A DNA stretch of 64,000 nucleotides, taken from assembly GCA_038380795.1 (NCBI GenBank), contig CM076259.1, positions 29,742,977 to 29,806,976 of the forward strand. The letters run 5' to 3'. Positions 27,600 to 41,200 of the stretch are shown in pieces. This DNA is from Pyrocephalus nanus. Taxonomy: Eukaryota > Chordata > Aves > Passeriformes > Tyrannidae. The notes below the pieces were generated by a model that saw only the letters and a program-made list of their open reading frames with translations, did no database searches and was not told the DNA's origin. Made by a program: the position numbers and the translations under genes. Position 1 is the stretch's first letter; each line of letters begins with the position of its first letter.

Positions 27600-28100
27600 G
27601 GGGCAAGCAACCCACGCGTGGCTTTAGCGAATCGCCAAGTGAGATGGATCCTTTCAAAACACATGCTAGTTCTCAGCACTCGAGCAGTTTGCACCGTCAC
27701 TAAAATTCTCGTCCGGGCCCTTCCACGGCAGGTCCGCCTCCGCCCAGATCCGTGCCCGCTCCATCCCTGTCTCCCCCCGCAACCGTGCCCGGTTCCTCCC
27801 CGTCTCTTCCCGGACCCATTCCCGGTCCATCCCCATCCTCCCCCGGATCCGTGCCCGTTCCATCCCTCCCCGCTCCCGAGAGGCGCGGAGCGAGGGCTCC
27901 GCCTGGCGGGCGACGGAGGAGCCGCGGCCAAGAGAGCTCGGCGGGGAGGGGCGAGTGGTGCGGGCGCCGCGGTGGCCCCCGATAAAAGGAGGATCATCCG
28001 TGTTTCTATCCAGAGCCCTCCCGATGCTGCTCTGCTACCTCGTGTGCAGCCCTGCCTCCCTGTACCTTCGTCGTCCCTGCTGCGGTAATGCCTGGCTCAA
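27600..28100. promoter_or_regulatory. Orphan CpG-rich block between A2M and OVST
   Basis: CpG dinucleotides are frequent here (runs such as GGAGCCGCGGCC and CGGGCGCCGCGG), while flanking DNA is AT-rich and CpG-poor. This is how an unmethylated CpG-island promoter looks. A TATA-like GATAAAAGG lies at 27980-27988 on the plus strand, and a donor-like GGTAATG follows at 28084. Neither neighbouring gene starts here. An antisense or intergenic non-coding transcript is possible but not shown. Confidence 0.45.
27741..27872. repeat. 33-bp minisatellite, four imperfect copies
   Basis: The motif ATCCGTGCCCG and its variants recur at 27748, 27781, 27814 and 27847, exactly 33 bases apart. Each is followed by a TCCATCCC-like block. 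The period is a multiple of three, so reading frames on both strands stay open and translate to 11-residue Pro- or Gly-rich repeats. Confidence 0.85.
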
Positions 28101-28712
28101 GCTGTTCCCATCCATCCACCAGCTCTGGCACGCTGCAGCCCAGTGGTGCTTTGTGTTTGCAGAAATCACCGTGACTCCAATGTAATGAAGCAGGGGTTAA
28201 CAAGGGGTGCAGGAAAACGGGAAGGCTTGTTGCTGGTGGTTGGGACAGGGCATCATGATCCATCGTGATCTCTTTCGGACAAGCTCTTGCCAGACTTGCG
28301 GACTGGAGGGCCCGGAACGCTGAGATCCAGCATGTGGGACCAGGCACTCACCAGGCGTGGACTGCAGCTGGCCCCTTTCTTCACCCTCTCCTCTACTAAG
28401 CATGATGCAGTGTCACCCCCTACTCTTACGCTGCAGGGGCAGAGGCAGCACCCTCTCAGGGCTGGGGAAAGGTGAAGCGCTGTTTAGCAGCCATGAGCAA
28501 TGGGTCCCACCCTCTGGCGGTGGGAGGGACTGAGCATGCTGCATTTTGCAGTAGTTGCCAGTGTTATCAGGTGTAGCTAGAAGAGGAGGCTGAGTGCTGC
28601 GGATACATTCCTCTCTTCATCCTCCCCCACCCAGCAATCATAAGGTGGACTATCAGTAAAATGTCTGTTCTGTGACACTCAAAAAAGGCCAATGCCCAAT
28701 GTAAAAGGGAAG

Positions 28713-28718
28713 TTTATT
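28713..28718 (-). terminator. Candidate poly(A) signal of OVST
   Basis: The minus strand reads AATAAA here, about 915 nt after the stop codon. This would give a 3' UTR of about 940 nt. I saw no AATAAA nearer to the stop codon. Confidence 0.4.
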
Positions 28719-29633
28719 GATGGAAAGGTATACATAATTATCCTACAGATCTGGAGAGATGTGCTGTGAAAGGAAACAGAGAATCAGACACTAGCTCAAA
28801 CGATCACAGAAATCCAATCCCACTGTGATTTGTAAGGTGAAATGGCCCTTTCCAGGACTTCATGACAGAAGAAAATAGGCGCTTGACCACTTGTTCAGTG
28901 TTTATGATGGTCCTGCAGGGGAAAATCCGAAATAACCTCAGTGAAAACAAACCAACAACTGCAGGGTACAAAATACAGGTATTTTACTTCAAGATACTGG
29001 GTAGTCAGTTCCTTCTGCAGAAGCTGGACCAAGGTCTGCCTGTACCCCTCGGAAACTGCTCAGCAGATAACAACCAGCGTAACTGCTGTGCTGAGCAGGT
29101 TGCAGACTGGACCTGCTCTACAGCAAGGCAGTATCATGCCTCTGACTATGTAACACACTGCCTCCATGATTCATGCCACCTCATGCTCTCCTCAGATAAT
29201 GTGCTAACTGTCCAAGAGAAGGTTTCTAGAAGTCCATGTGAAACACCTTGCCTGTGCCCCTGAAGCACAGGCTTCAGAGGGGAGAATTTCAAGGATGGCT
29301 ACAGGTAGACTGTTGCTTGCTAAGTGTCCATGCTTTTGAGGAAACTTAGAAGGTATTTCCCAGTCTCTCCATTATTCTGCACTTTGGCTTTCATTCTAGA
29401 AGCTAAGCAATTCCCATGAACAGCACCATGGTCTCAACTTGGAGTCCCACTGCCATGGTACAGGACCTGGCTATTGTCTCTGCCTGATCCCTGAGAAGCC
29501 TCATGGAGTCCTTATTTCTTTGAGAACAGTTATGTTTTACCCACCCTTTCAGTCCCTCTGCTCTTGCTGCTTTATACTTCACTTCCTTAGCTGCTTGGAT
29601 TTTCTTCTAGCTTTCACTTACCTTTTTAAATCA
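28719..29633 (-). other. Probable OVST 3' untranslated region
   Basis: The stretch runs from the TAA at 29634-29636 to the candidate AATAAA at 28713. The plus-strand reading frames inside it (for example 28862-29263) show no family resemblance. The extent depends on which poly(A) signal is used. Confidence 0.35.
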
Positions 29634-32285
29634 TTAGTCCATTTCCTCAACAACCTCTTTGCAAGGTGATGTATACTGAGCAACAGCATACTCTTCTGGA
29701 GAAGAAGGAAATAAATGTTCCAGTTAGCCTGGTGACCATTTCTGTGCCTTTCCCTTGAGGTGGATATACCTTACACATGCTTAAGGTTGAGATCCTTGAA
29801 ATGTCCTTCATTCTGACACATGATTTTTTTTTTTTTTTTTAACTTTCTAGTCACATTCACCCAACATCTTGGGCATGAAACCAAACTCACTGAACTGAAA
29901 TGAATCTCTCCCCTGGCCCTAGATTCAGAAACTGAGGGAGTTCAGAGGGGTGTTGGTTCCAGGAGGGCTGGTTCTGGGTCTCCCTTAATGCACACAGTGT
30001 TTCTACTGTCCCTCCCCCAAACTTCACACTGGTTACAATCAAAGACCTACCTGTTTCATAGTAATCATAGATCTGCACAGGAGCTGGTTTGGGGTGGGTC
30101 ACTATAAAGTCCTGCTCAACTGAGAAAGTGATTTCTTTCCTTTTCTTCTGTGAGATCTGGGAATGAAGGGACAGAGACCACATAAGTCTTTTTATTTGTA
30201 CAGCACCATCTGGAGCAAATAAGGGGAGTAACTGATTGCATATTCCAAATCCCACTGATGCCACACATAGAGTATGGTACAAAAATTATCTGAAACATGT
30301 TTGGAGAGTCCAAAGTGAACCTGAGCTGAAGAGGTATAGGTTTGTTATCCTGCTTGTATTACCTGATTGTGTAATTATTACAGATCCTATTGCCAGAGAA
30401 GGAAAAATTGTCCAAAGAAATTGAGTTTAATTCTCTGTGATTTTTCCAATGGTCAGGATGATAAAGTCTGGTATTCCAATACCTCCCATTTCAGACATGG
30501 ACATTATGTGCCACCAAGAAACCTGGGAATCAATTTACAGAGTACATCACTGGGATATTGGCTTTTGTTGTTAGTTCTACAGGGCCTTGAGCAAATTTGC
30601 TTTGACATTTATGATGTAAATTCTGATTCAGGGATTAGATTACAGGTTAAATTTTGTCGTGAACTAGTGCAAGAGAAGTAATGGAAATATTTCCAGAGGA
30701 GAATTAAAGTAGTGTTTTGTGTCCTGTTGGAAGGACTGAGGTTTATGAGAAGCCTACCAAGGAGACAAACACACAAGAGAACCTCTTTTCTTCTGTTTAA
30801 TAGCTTTTGACTGAAAGAAGAAAAAGTTTTGATTAATTTCTTTGTGCTTTTTCTGATTAACTTTGTTTTCTAGTTGCTAGTAGGGCAGGTATCTCTTTGA
30901 AGCTGTTTGGAAAGTTGGAAAATTGGAAAGTTACATGCAGTTTGAGAAGTAATCTGCCTGGTGATTATGAGGGAAAACTGATGAGGAAGACAACGTGATA
31001 AATGCATCTTATAGAGTTTATCCATACTGTAGTTGTTTCTACTACATGCTGTTTCCATTCTTTGTGGTAATCAAATAGACAGTGACCAGAACTTACATTT
31101 TGCAGATAAAGAAGAATGTGATTTTTCTTGTTTTCTACTTGCATCACTGTGTTACTGTCAATGAGCTTTAAAACAAGAAAATGAAGATAAATATATTTAT
31201 AAAACATTATAAAACAAGTACTACCTCAGCCCTTATTGCATGGCTGTGGGATTCATTCTTCTCCCAGGTGAGTATCAAGGGCTGACAGCTGGTTTTTTAG
31301 AGTCATTATTGAATAGATGGAAAGGATAGAGAAAAACCTACCACTTGACTTAGTCGTGGGTATGAGCACTTCCCAAATGCACAAGTCACTGCAATTCATT
31401 TGGGGAATACTGCCTGACTCCATTGTGATGTATTTTTCAGGGCTAGTCTGACAGGTTTCCCACCCGTCAGCTCCCTGTTGCAGTTGCCTGCTGGTCAGTC
31501 TTGAGCTGGAACTCTTCCTAGTTTTTCATGTGGGAAGGTCTGTGTATTTAAAGCTCCCTGTAGGGCAATCCCTTCACCCAGTAATGAAGACAATGCAGCC
31601 ATGCAAACACCTTGAAGGGTTTGTGACTGAACGATTCTTAACCACACCTCTGTTTCTGTCATGACCAGTCTTCTCCTCTGTCCCTGCAGGGAGTAATTTA
31701 ATCTTGTTCCTTTAATTTACCTTATCCAGGGAAGACTTAACAGGAACAAAGCCAGAGAGCATCTTCACATCAATAATGAGCATGTTGGAGCTGCTGCGCT
31801 TTCCTGTGTAACTGAAACAACAAGGGCATCTGTCAGTGTGGATCATGCCTGGAGAACCAAACCTCAGCTCCCTGCTCCTGCCTTCATACAGCGTGGAGAG
31901 GTGGATGTGAATCACATGCACTTGCTGACTGGCTCAGGTGGGAGACACTGGTGAGGCCCCCAGCGTGAAGGAGTGAAGTATGTGGTACCACCACCAGTTA
32001 CAGTCACAAGGTCTTTTGGGATATTGTGTCTTACAGGTTGATATCATCAACATATTGATTGACTCATGTTTCTTGACTTCATAAGCAGAACTGAAAACAC
32101 ACAGCAATGTTCTCTGTGTATCTTGTCATCTGTGCAGCTGGTTTGTTGATGGTGCATTACCTGCTTATGAGGACAATATCAAATTTTGCTGATCGATCTG
32201 GTGGGCAGGAAGCATTTGATGTCTCTACAGAAAGCAGAAATCCAAAGGCCCCCTTTGGAAGGTGAATGTTGTATCTCAGTGTTGT
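29634..32285 (-). CDS. OVST: OVST exons 31-35: receptor-binding domain and C-terminus
   Basis: The exons are 32161-32285, 31721-31811, 31097-31165, 30051-30156 and 29634-29695. They encode [56 protein letters not shown] and the terminal exon [20 protein letters not shown] followed by TAA. The terminal exon is only 62 nt including the stop. I place it by its AG acceptor, the compatible phase and its match to the family's C-terminal E-Y-A-x-A-x-Y pattern. Confidence 0.92.
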
Positions 32286-35200
32286 CTGGAAGAGGAAAAA
32301 ACCCTTTGTTCAAGCATGCCAAGGATTTTTCTTTGTATTAAAAAAAGACAAGTGTCAGACTTATGAACTTTTTTGGCACTGTTGCACTTGGTTTTATGCA
32401 GAAGTTCCTTGCTTACATCCGTGATGAACACATCAGACTCTTCTCTTTAACAATGAAGGTGCTTATATGCAGAGTAACCTCTGAGAAAGAAACTTGGTGC
32501 TGAATAGAAAGGACTCTTTTTCAATGCCATAACTCCACAGGAGTCAAAATGTGGGATGGGAAAAAGAGTGTTTAAATGGTTTAGGGAAATTAGGGAATTA
32601 GGAAAAATAAAGAGAAGTCAGCTAGAAAATCATCAAAACTGTGGCTATATTGTATGCAAAAAGCAAGATGCAATGAAGAGAAGAGCAGACATTTACTTGC
32701 GTAAATACACATCCACTGCCATTCACTGTTAGGCTGTATTTCCCAGGGACCTCAGGAAGGGGAGTCTGTTGCAGCAGGAGCCTGTTCTCATTGTTGACAA
32801 TAAATACCTTCTCAAAAGGCTTTTTGGAAGTGATCTTCACTCTGTTTTGTGTAGCAGAGTTGTAGGTGGCCTCACCATAAGCAGCAAGGGCTTGAAGAGC
32901 AATGACTGTGTCCTGAAGAAAAAGAAAATAATAAAAGACAATTAGCAACGCAGCATGACCAGTGCAGAGGAGATCAAAGTCACAATTCCAGTATGAATCA
33001 CAGTCGCTTCATCCTGGCTAAAGAAAGCCTGAATCTGTGTATAGTTCCATGGTTCCCATACAAAAGGAGCCATTTCATTCTGTCATGTATGTTTTAGGGT
33101 GGAAGAAATCTCTCTCCCCATACAAAGGTCTCAGAACATAAAATCTGAGCACTAGAGCACACTTCCAGAGTTTTTCACAGTGGTGAATCCTGTGTTTTCT
33201 AGGGAACTGCACAGAACTTTTTGGTCATCTAACAGCTGGGACTTAGTGTTTTCTAGACTCATCCCCGATAAAAATATCTGTATTTGTTGCTAGTCAAATT
33301 ACTCTTGCATGGCTTTCACCATTTCATAGTTAAGAAGAGGGGAAAAAATAGTATTTTGGTCTCTCTAAGAGAGAGGTGTTTGGTCTCTGTGTGTTTTAGA
33401 TGGCAGATGGAGAAGCGAGATAAGACTAGGTAGTCAAAGCCCTGAAACAGTGCCCCAATTCCTAGGACTGGATGGAGAGTGGAAGGTAGTTTTGGCACCT
33501 GCGTAGAAGAGAAACCTCCATAGGGATTCTGCTGCCTTATGATCCACCGCACAATCCCTGAGGCCTTTGTGAAATCCTCTTTATCCCAGCTGGGTTTGTA
33601 GAGCAATGCCAACAACACGTAACTGGTGATCTCAACTTCAGCTGATGGGGCATGGTCAAGGAAGGAAGGAGATTCTTCTGATGGAGGCCTTTCCTCCTGC
33701 TCCCAGTGCTGTGAGCCATCTGAATAAGCAAAGAGAAGCTGAGAAGCAAGCAAAATTGATTACAGGTGCCACTGCTCTATGCTGCCTCAGAGGCTTAACC
33801 GTGTCCTGGCCTCTTCCTCAAAAGCACTCTTGGAAGACCAGTGGATGTACCGTAGATTAACTCCATAGATTATTTGCAGAGTTTGTTTCATGTGCCCATA
33901 CTCTCAATATTGTCAAGATTAGACCATCAGTAAGATCTGTTCTACCTTTCCACTTCCGAAATTCCGAAAGTGACTGAAACTCACCAACTTCCTTTGCTGA
34001 TTTCTGTAACTCTTCAAGGAATGATTCACATTTTTCTGCCTTGCCAGCTAAGCAGAAAGCATAGGCCATGAGTGCCTGAGTGTAAACATCACTGATACTC
34101 TTCTCAGATGCAGTTTCCAGACAAAATAAGGCATTTCGGATTACATGATCCTTAAAAACAAAAAGCGCACAGACATAATTCAGGACAGTAGGTTGCACCT
34201 GGTCAAAAATTTATTTTCTTTAAAACTGTTCTTCATCCTGTCACTATCACAGCAATGAGAATGGAACTTCAGCTTTTATAATGACTTCAGGAGAGAGAAT
34301 ACAGAAGTCTTCAAGGAAGATTTTCATGGGAAACGTCAGACAAATCAAGTACTTTTAATCATGTTCTTGAAGAGGTTGGTCTATAAAAAGAGGACTGTTA
34401 TGTTTATTTCCCAGCTAATTCCTTCTGCTTACCTCCATGATAATAATTCACTCTGCACTTCTGTAGTCAAGAGTTTGTTTTCTTGAACAAATCTAGCCTA
34501 GTAGTTTCTGTCCTCAGTGATTATGTTGTAACTTTAATTTAATTGTGAGGTTGAACTAGATTTATATCCAGTAAAAAATGCAGTTTGACCCTGTGTCCTC
34601 ACTAATACACTAATCAAGGAGGTCTTCAGAAAAGATATGACAAATTGGAGGCTAACTTATACATTTAAGTCTAACATCTCCTCTGTAGTCTCCTTTGTAT
34701 TAGCAACTTTTTGAAAAGGACAGATCAGCTTTTGCTGGACCTTTGTTTTTTCCAATGTAGCTTTTAGTTACATCTGTAGGTTTTATGGATTTACGTGCAA
34801 TAAATTACTTTCTGGACTTGGCCATGTTTGAGGCTAAGCCATAGCATGTGGGTTGCTTCCTGTCATGTGTGGGTTACTAACTGTCAAATATTTTTATTAG
34901 AAACTAAAAGGTGCTACTAAATGTTTTGGGTATCTCAAACAGAAGATCTAATAACACTGGTTTGTACCATTTCTACTTGAACACTGGTGGCTTAAGAGGT
35001 ACAGAGACAGGGACCTTCTCTATCACAGCAACCAGTGCAGAGACAGAGCATGGTCATGTATCCTGGGAGCTCTGTCCCTCTCTTTCTCTCTCTTTACTAC
35101 TTAGACAGACGCTGGAGCCAAGTCAACAACTGGAGACGAATTCCAGCTGAATAACAGAAGCTGAAGGTCTCCTTACCAAGCTGGAGTGCCCGGCTTCTAG

Positions 35201-38200
35201 CATGGCAATGGTGGCGTAGGCAGAAAGTGACAGCTCGTCATCTACTCCTCCCTGAAAAGGACATGGAGAGGGGAATAATCAGCGAATGCCACAAATGAGA
35301 AGCCTTTAAATATGAATTGCCACATCCCAGCTGTGTGAGTGTGGCCAGTTCTGGAGACAGTCCAAAAGGAAGGAGAACATTTTTGTAGATAGCTCATGAA
35401 TCAAGAGAAGCCCATTGCTATCAAATAAAAAAAATCACACCTTCAAGCTTCCAGTCCTTTAAACCCTATCTCAGGTGCTCATAAGATGTGAAATATAGTG
35501 TAGGAAAGCTGACTGACCTGAAAATAGTCATTGCAAGATGTGGAGAGTTAGTCCTCGGAAGACGGCAGGCATTAGGAGTGAAATACAATATTTGGCAGTA
35601 ATGGGAGAGAAAAGGTGTAAATTTGATGAAGAAATAATTCTCTGCTACCTTCAAGGCATTGTTGAAGAGTGTCCCAACACTTCGGAAACAGCCATCTGGC
35701 TTCTGTTTGCTTGCCAGCCACATAAAGGTTTGAGACTGGGCATTGTCATCAATATAGATGAAGTGACTAGCTTGTGCAAATGATCTGTACACAAAGGCAG
35801 TGAGCCTGCAAGGAAAAGATGAAGCTCTGAGATGAGCACTGGAAGTAGAAACAGGAAAAGTCAGCCCTCCCATTCATGCTGTTCCTGATCATGAAGAGTT
35901 ACAGCCAGAATGCTGGTGGCTTGCTTTCTCTTTTTGTGCTCATCTGTGAGAGAGCAGTTAAAGGAGTAGTAGCTAGATGGGATATGGGAAGGATGTTCAG
36001 TACAATCTGAGGCTGATCCTGTCTACAGAGCACTGCAGTGCCATGGGTTTCATGAGAGACAGCAGGAGTGGAAATCAGAAAGTCAGCTGGGTCTTTAGGG
36101 ATCAGCTTAGGGATAAAGTCTTTGTGCACCCTGCCTAGTAGGAGATGGAGAGACATTTTTCTTAGTACTTACTGAGTCTCGATCCTAGACAGCTCTGTAC
36201 ATCTGATTTAGCTAGTGAAGCTGCCTCTTACCTGCATCGTATGAATTGAATACAAATTCAGCTCTAAGCCATTTCTGATCTTAGTCACTCACCAAGTATT
36301 CCCTTCTTTATCTCTGGTGCCAAAGATGCTGTAGGACCCATCGGGATGTTTGTATGACAGCTGCTTCTGGTAGCCTGCAATACCATGTAAATAGAAGTGT
36401 TCTCAAGTGTAAAAACAAAACCCTATTTTGTTTGCTAGCATATTTATCTGAAACCAGAGTGGAAAGAGTGGAGAGGCAATGTATATCTAACAAGTAGGAG
36501 GGGAGCCTGTGAGATCCTATAGATAGAAGTATGGAGCATTTTGTGCCTCAGAAACACTGAGTCACAGAATAAGCAGAGCTCTAATCAGCTCAGTGCTCCA
36601 ACTAAACCAGCAGACTTAAGATACATACTACGCCTGAGTGGAAAAGGAGAAGGGGACTGAAAGGCAAAACCATGGCAGCTGAATGTCAGCAAAAAGAGAT
36701 GAGAGAAGAAGATAAAGTAAAAATAAAAAATGTCTTGATCAGGGCAAACTCTTGGGTTGCTGAGCTGTGCTACAACAGTGGTGCCATCTGCTAGGAGAAC
36801 CCTGCTACTGCTTCTGCTCACTGGGCCTCAATAGGAATTTCAGCATACACTGTAAGGGAATCAAAAAGCTTCTCACCACTTTGTAAGTATCCAATGGCCT
36901 TGGATCTGACCTCCTCACTCAGCTGCCCCGTCTTGTTCAGATAGTTCAGGACGTAGATGTTGGGTGCAAACAGAACCATATTCTGCTCTCCACAGCCAAA
37001 TGGCATCTGGAGGAGCTGGTGCACATTCTGTGTTGCAGTGCCCATGATGTCACCTGGGGAAGAGGTGATGTAAGGGCAGGATTAACACAATTTATGGCCT
37101 CTGAAAGAGACAGTAATTTCCATTCCATAGGCAGAGGCATAAAAGCCTAGATGGGGTGGCAAGCCTTCCCAACAAGCATGAAACTCTCAGTGTTGAGTGA
37201 TTTGTTCTGTTCTGCTTTGCAGTCAACAAAGAATCCCTTCCCTGCCTCTCCTTACTTAGTTTCAAGTGCCCATACCAGAAATGCTACTTATTTTAGTGCC
37301 ACTTCAAGCAGATACTTCTTATTGAATATGAAAAGAGCTTTCAGGAAACTTCTGTTTCCAGAGAACAGAGGGGAACAGCCAGAGATACTACATTGAACCA
37401 TTTATTACAGAATTAAGAATTAATGCTGAAAAAAGACATTGGTTAATGCAGATGTATCATAGGCCACCTCTAAATCGTTATTTTTAGGAAAGGTAGCACA
37501 GACCCAGCAAGAGATTTCTGCAATGGGCTGAAATCACCCACATTAAAAAGCAAAGATTTTATGACTCAGTCATGTAACCCAGTCCAGGTCCTGAAAAGAC
37601 TGAAAAGACTCTACTGGCATTTCTGATTTGCATGTCATACGAGCATGCAGGTTTGTGTATGTGGAAAAAAGTTGTACCGGCATGTGTTTGGCTGAGGTCA
37701 TAACTCAGAACTATGCTGCTACTTCAGAGTAAAACCTTCAAATGCAATAAATTTAAACAGAATAGTGAAGAGTGATGTAACTGATATTTAAACTTCTTCT
37801 CACTGATGCAGAGCATTGCTGGATAACATCAGAATCAGTCTCCTTTCTCAAAAGTTTCCCACACAAGGAATGGAAACTCACATTTTGAATCCTGAAAGAA
37901 CTTTAATTTTATAATTTTCACATTTTATTTATTTATTTTTTTATATTATATTACTTATATATTTACCAACAACAGAAAAGGAAGCTCTGGCTGATCCTTC
38001 CAAAACATTTGTAGGTAGATCTAGATCTATATCTTGAATAACCACATCATCTGTGGAGAAAAACATGAAGTGCATTGTGGTAATTTGTGTAGGAATATTA
38101 GTTATAGCAGTGAAATACTCCTGGTACCAATTGCACAATACAAAATTGTACACAAGAGACAGCAATAAACTGAAACTCACAGCTGCCACCAAGAACATGA

Positions 38201-41200
38201 AGAGAGAAGAAGGCACAGAAAAACCAAACTTGTGAAAAATAAATCAAATGGTGCAGTAAATGGAATTGCTCAATAGAAAACAGCAGAAGAGGAAAGGTTG
38301 GTGCTCACAGGTTGTAGTATCTGTGAACCCTGGGGATTTCTTCAGTGAGACAGTGGGGAAGAGCTGGTTGGTGACGGTCAGAACTGCTTTTGTGCCTCTT
38401 TTAGGCCATCCAGGAAATTTTGGAAACTGTTTGCTGTCAACACTGTGATAGTGTGAAAGGGAACATCACATTTGCTCTGCCATTCCCACTAGAGGTGGAA
38501 AGCTGTAAGCTACAGGTATCCTTGGAATAAAGGACAGCAGTCAATATGAGTGAATGAAACAGGACATATTTTGCACAGAAAGGTCATTTCCCTTTGACAG
38601 CTTTATAGCAGCCTTCCTTCAGCATCTGAGCACACCTGACTGAGGCACTACATCACACAGGAATTTGGTAGCAGGGAAATGGACTATAATACTCACACTA
38701 GCTATTTTGACAACTCTGGGGAAGAAGGGAGGGGCAACATCAACAAGCACTGAAGGAAAGAGTGAAAACTCCAACCTTCCTTTCAGTTCCTGTCAAGACA
38801 GCTGTATGTAAGACTAAGACCCTTACCTTCTTCTGTACAGATGAGGGAATTTTGAGTCTTTTCCCTTCTGATGCCTTCAGGCTGCATGATGGAAAGAAGA
38901 GGACCATGCAGTGGATGAGAACAATGCATGCAGAAGAAATGCAGCAACAGAAAAGCCAACCCCTTCCCCAGCCTCCTACATCATATAACAGGTGGACTGA
39001 AGCAACAGTTTACAAGTCCCTAATTGATACAAGTTCCTAATTGATGTGGCTGCTACTAAAAGGGAGTTCCTATCAGATGGAGTTGCTCACTTGCAGTTTC
39101 TCCTCTGTGTGAGGGAGACATGCACTTGCCAACACCCACTGATCCTCATGGAAGAGGACAAGAGATGGGAGTGGACTTGGTCTTAAGACTGAATGGCCAG
39201 ATCCTGTCCCAGCCAGCTGAATGTGGAGGCATACCAGGAGTTCTTTAGGGAACCTGAAAAACTTTTACTTGCTTTTGGTATTTCTGCTGAGGTTCAGTTT
39301 CCTCATGAGTACAGGACAAACAGTAAGAGCTGCCAGCAGTACCTCAACCAACAGTGTTCTGATCTGGGTGTCCCTGTAGTCAATACTGGTGTTCCTAGGC
39401 ACTCCGTCTCCACAAGTTTCATCATCTTTGGTCTCTGCAGTAATGCTGAATACTACATTACCTTAAATAGTAGCAGAAAGGAAAAAAATTGACTTCTTTC
39501 ATGGAGAATGATGGTTAAAGTAAGAAATTTCATCTGATGAATAATATTAAGTAGTACAACATAATGAATGGTCAGTTACTGTGAGACATATGGGAAGAGA
39601 ACTGATCTCTAAAAATGGGAATGATAAACACACTGCAGTTGTGGAGAAGCTCTTTAGCCTAGACAACTAGAAAGACCAGTGGTAGACCAAGTTCTCCAGG
39701 TTGGACAAGGATTAAGTTTTTTCAGGTGAGACATAAAATTATTAATATCAATCTCAGAACAGAAAACCAAGTAAATTCAAAGCACTTACCAATTACTTTG
39801 GGGAAAATATTCCAGACATAGGTCTTTCTTTGTTTGGCACATACACATCCATCATCCTCTGTGGAGATGAGTTTGGCTTGATAATCAAGGGAATCTGACA
39901 GCAAAATATTAATCTGAGAACATAAAGAGTAGTGTGATGGGATGAAGATTTTGTACCATATGCAAATGGTGCTTTATTGTTAGAGAGTGATGAGATACTA
40001 TCTGTTTATGCCCAGTGTCAACAGTGTAAAGCAGATTTAAGTCCTGGGATGATGGTGTCTGATGATGTAACCTGAACAGTTTTCCATTTTGCTTCTCATG
40101 ACATTCTCCACTGAGATGTTAAATACCCTATGCACACCTGATTCCTAAGAAAACAACCCCACTGATGACTGTGGATAGTGAATGATACTCCACAAAGCCC
40201 TTGTTTCCTTTCTCTATGGATCTTGAGACAGTTGCTTTATAGACCCATCCTAGTCACAGCTCACACAGGTCTTCCTCTGCTTTGTAGTGATTTAGGAGGA
40301 TAAATCCAGTCAGGAAAACCTATCATCAGCTAGAATGCGCAGTACTTCAATCAAGAGCAGGGGCAGATCCAACTATCTGCACTGATCATTTGCTGCAGCT
40401 TCTTTGGAGATGGGGTAAGGTCTAAGAATGTGGGCAGAAGTACACACCTTAATGCACTGGTCAAGGTAGTTGAAGACATTGGCTCTGAGCAGGAAATCTT
40501 CTCCTCGGATGATAGAGTATGGCAAGGTTAAGTCAACAAAGAAAGGCTGTAAGGCTATTAGGGTGGCAGGCACAGACATACCAAATCCAACCGACTCTTC
40601 CACACAGAAGGCACTGGCCTTCCATTTGGTAATGGTATCAGGGATGGTGTATGAGATGCTGGCTTTTCCGGTAGAGCTGGTGGGAATGGATAAAAGATGA
40701 AAGGTTTAGAAAGGGTAGGTTTCATGTACCTTACTTCTCAGTAAAGACAACAAGTTTTGAAAATCAGAACCAACCTGATACAGAAATCTGACATACAAGT
40801 CCCCAGAATTTATCACTCAAATCTTCTGAGAAAAGCCCATTTGAAAGTTCTTCTGCCCATCATTTCCCTCAGTTTGGAAAGGCAACTCAGAGTTCTTGTT
40901 CTGCAAACCCATATTTTAAATATAGGTGTCCTTCTTCTGAGGAAGGGAATATAACTCATGATACGTGCATTTACATACATGTGGGAACAGATGTCTTTGG
41001 GGACATCTTTGGTAATTTTATCACAGAAAAAATGAGGGCAGATGGACATGTGGTGACTAAAAAAGCTAGGTCTTCCAGGCCAAAAAGTAAGAAGAGGTGG
41101 CAAGGAATAGCTATATTGCAGGACATCAGGGTATATAGTTAGTAACTCTTAAAAAGCAAGGTACAGAGAGGAAGGAAGCAGTACTCACTTAATTAGAACT

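Noticed and set aside
27618..28088. Proline-rich plus-strand frame as a gene
   Set aside because: The frame is kept open by a 33-bp repeat in CpG-rich DNA. There is no domain and no clear start context, so it is kept only as part of the CpG-island finding.
38300..38440. Possible extra OVST exon in intron 22 (minus-strand acceptor-like CACAG and donor-like GTGAGC)
   Set aside because: In the phase set by exon 22 it meets a stop codon. The family has no insert here, and exons 22 and 23 join cleanly without it.
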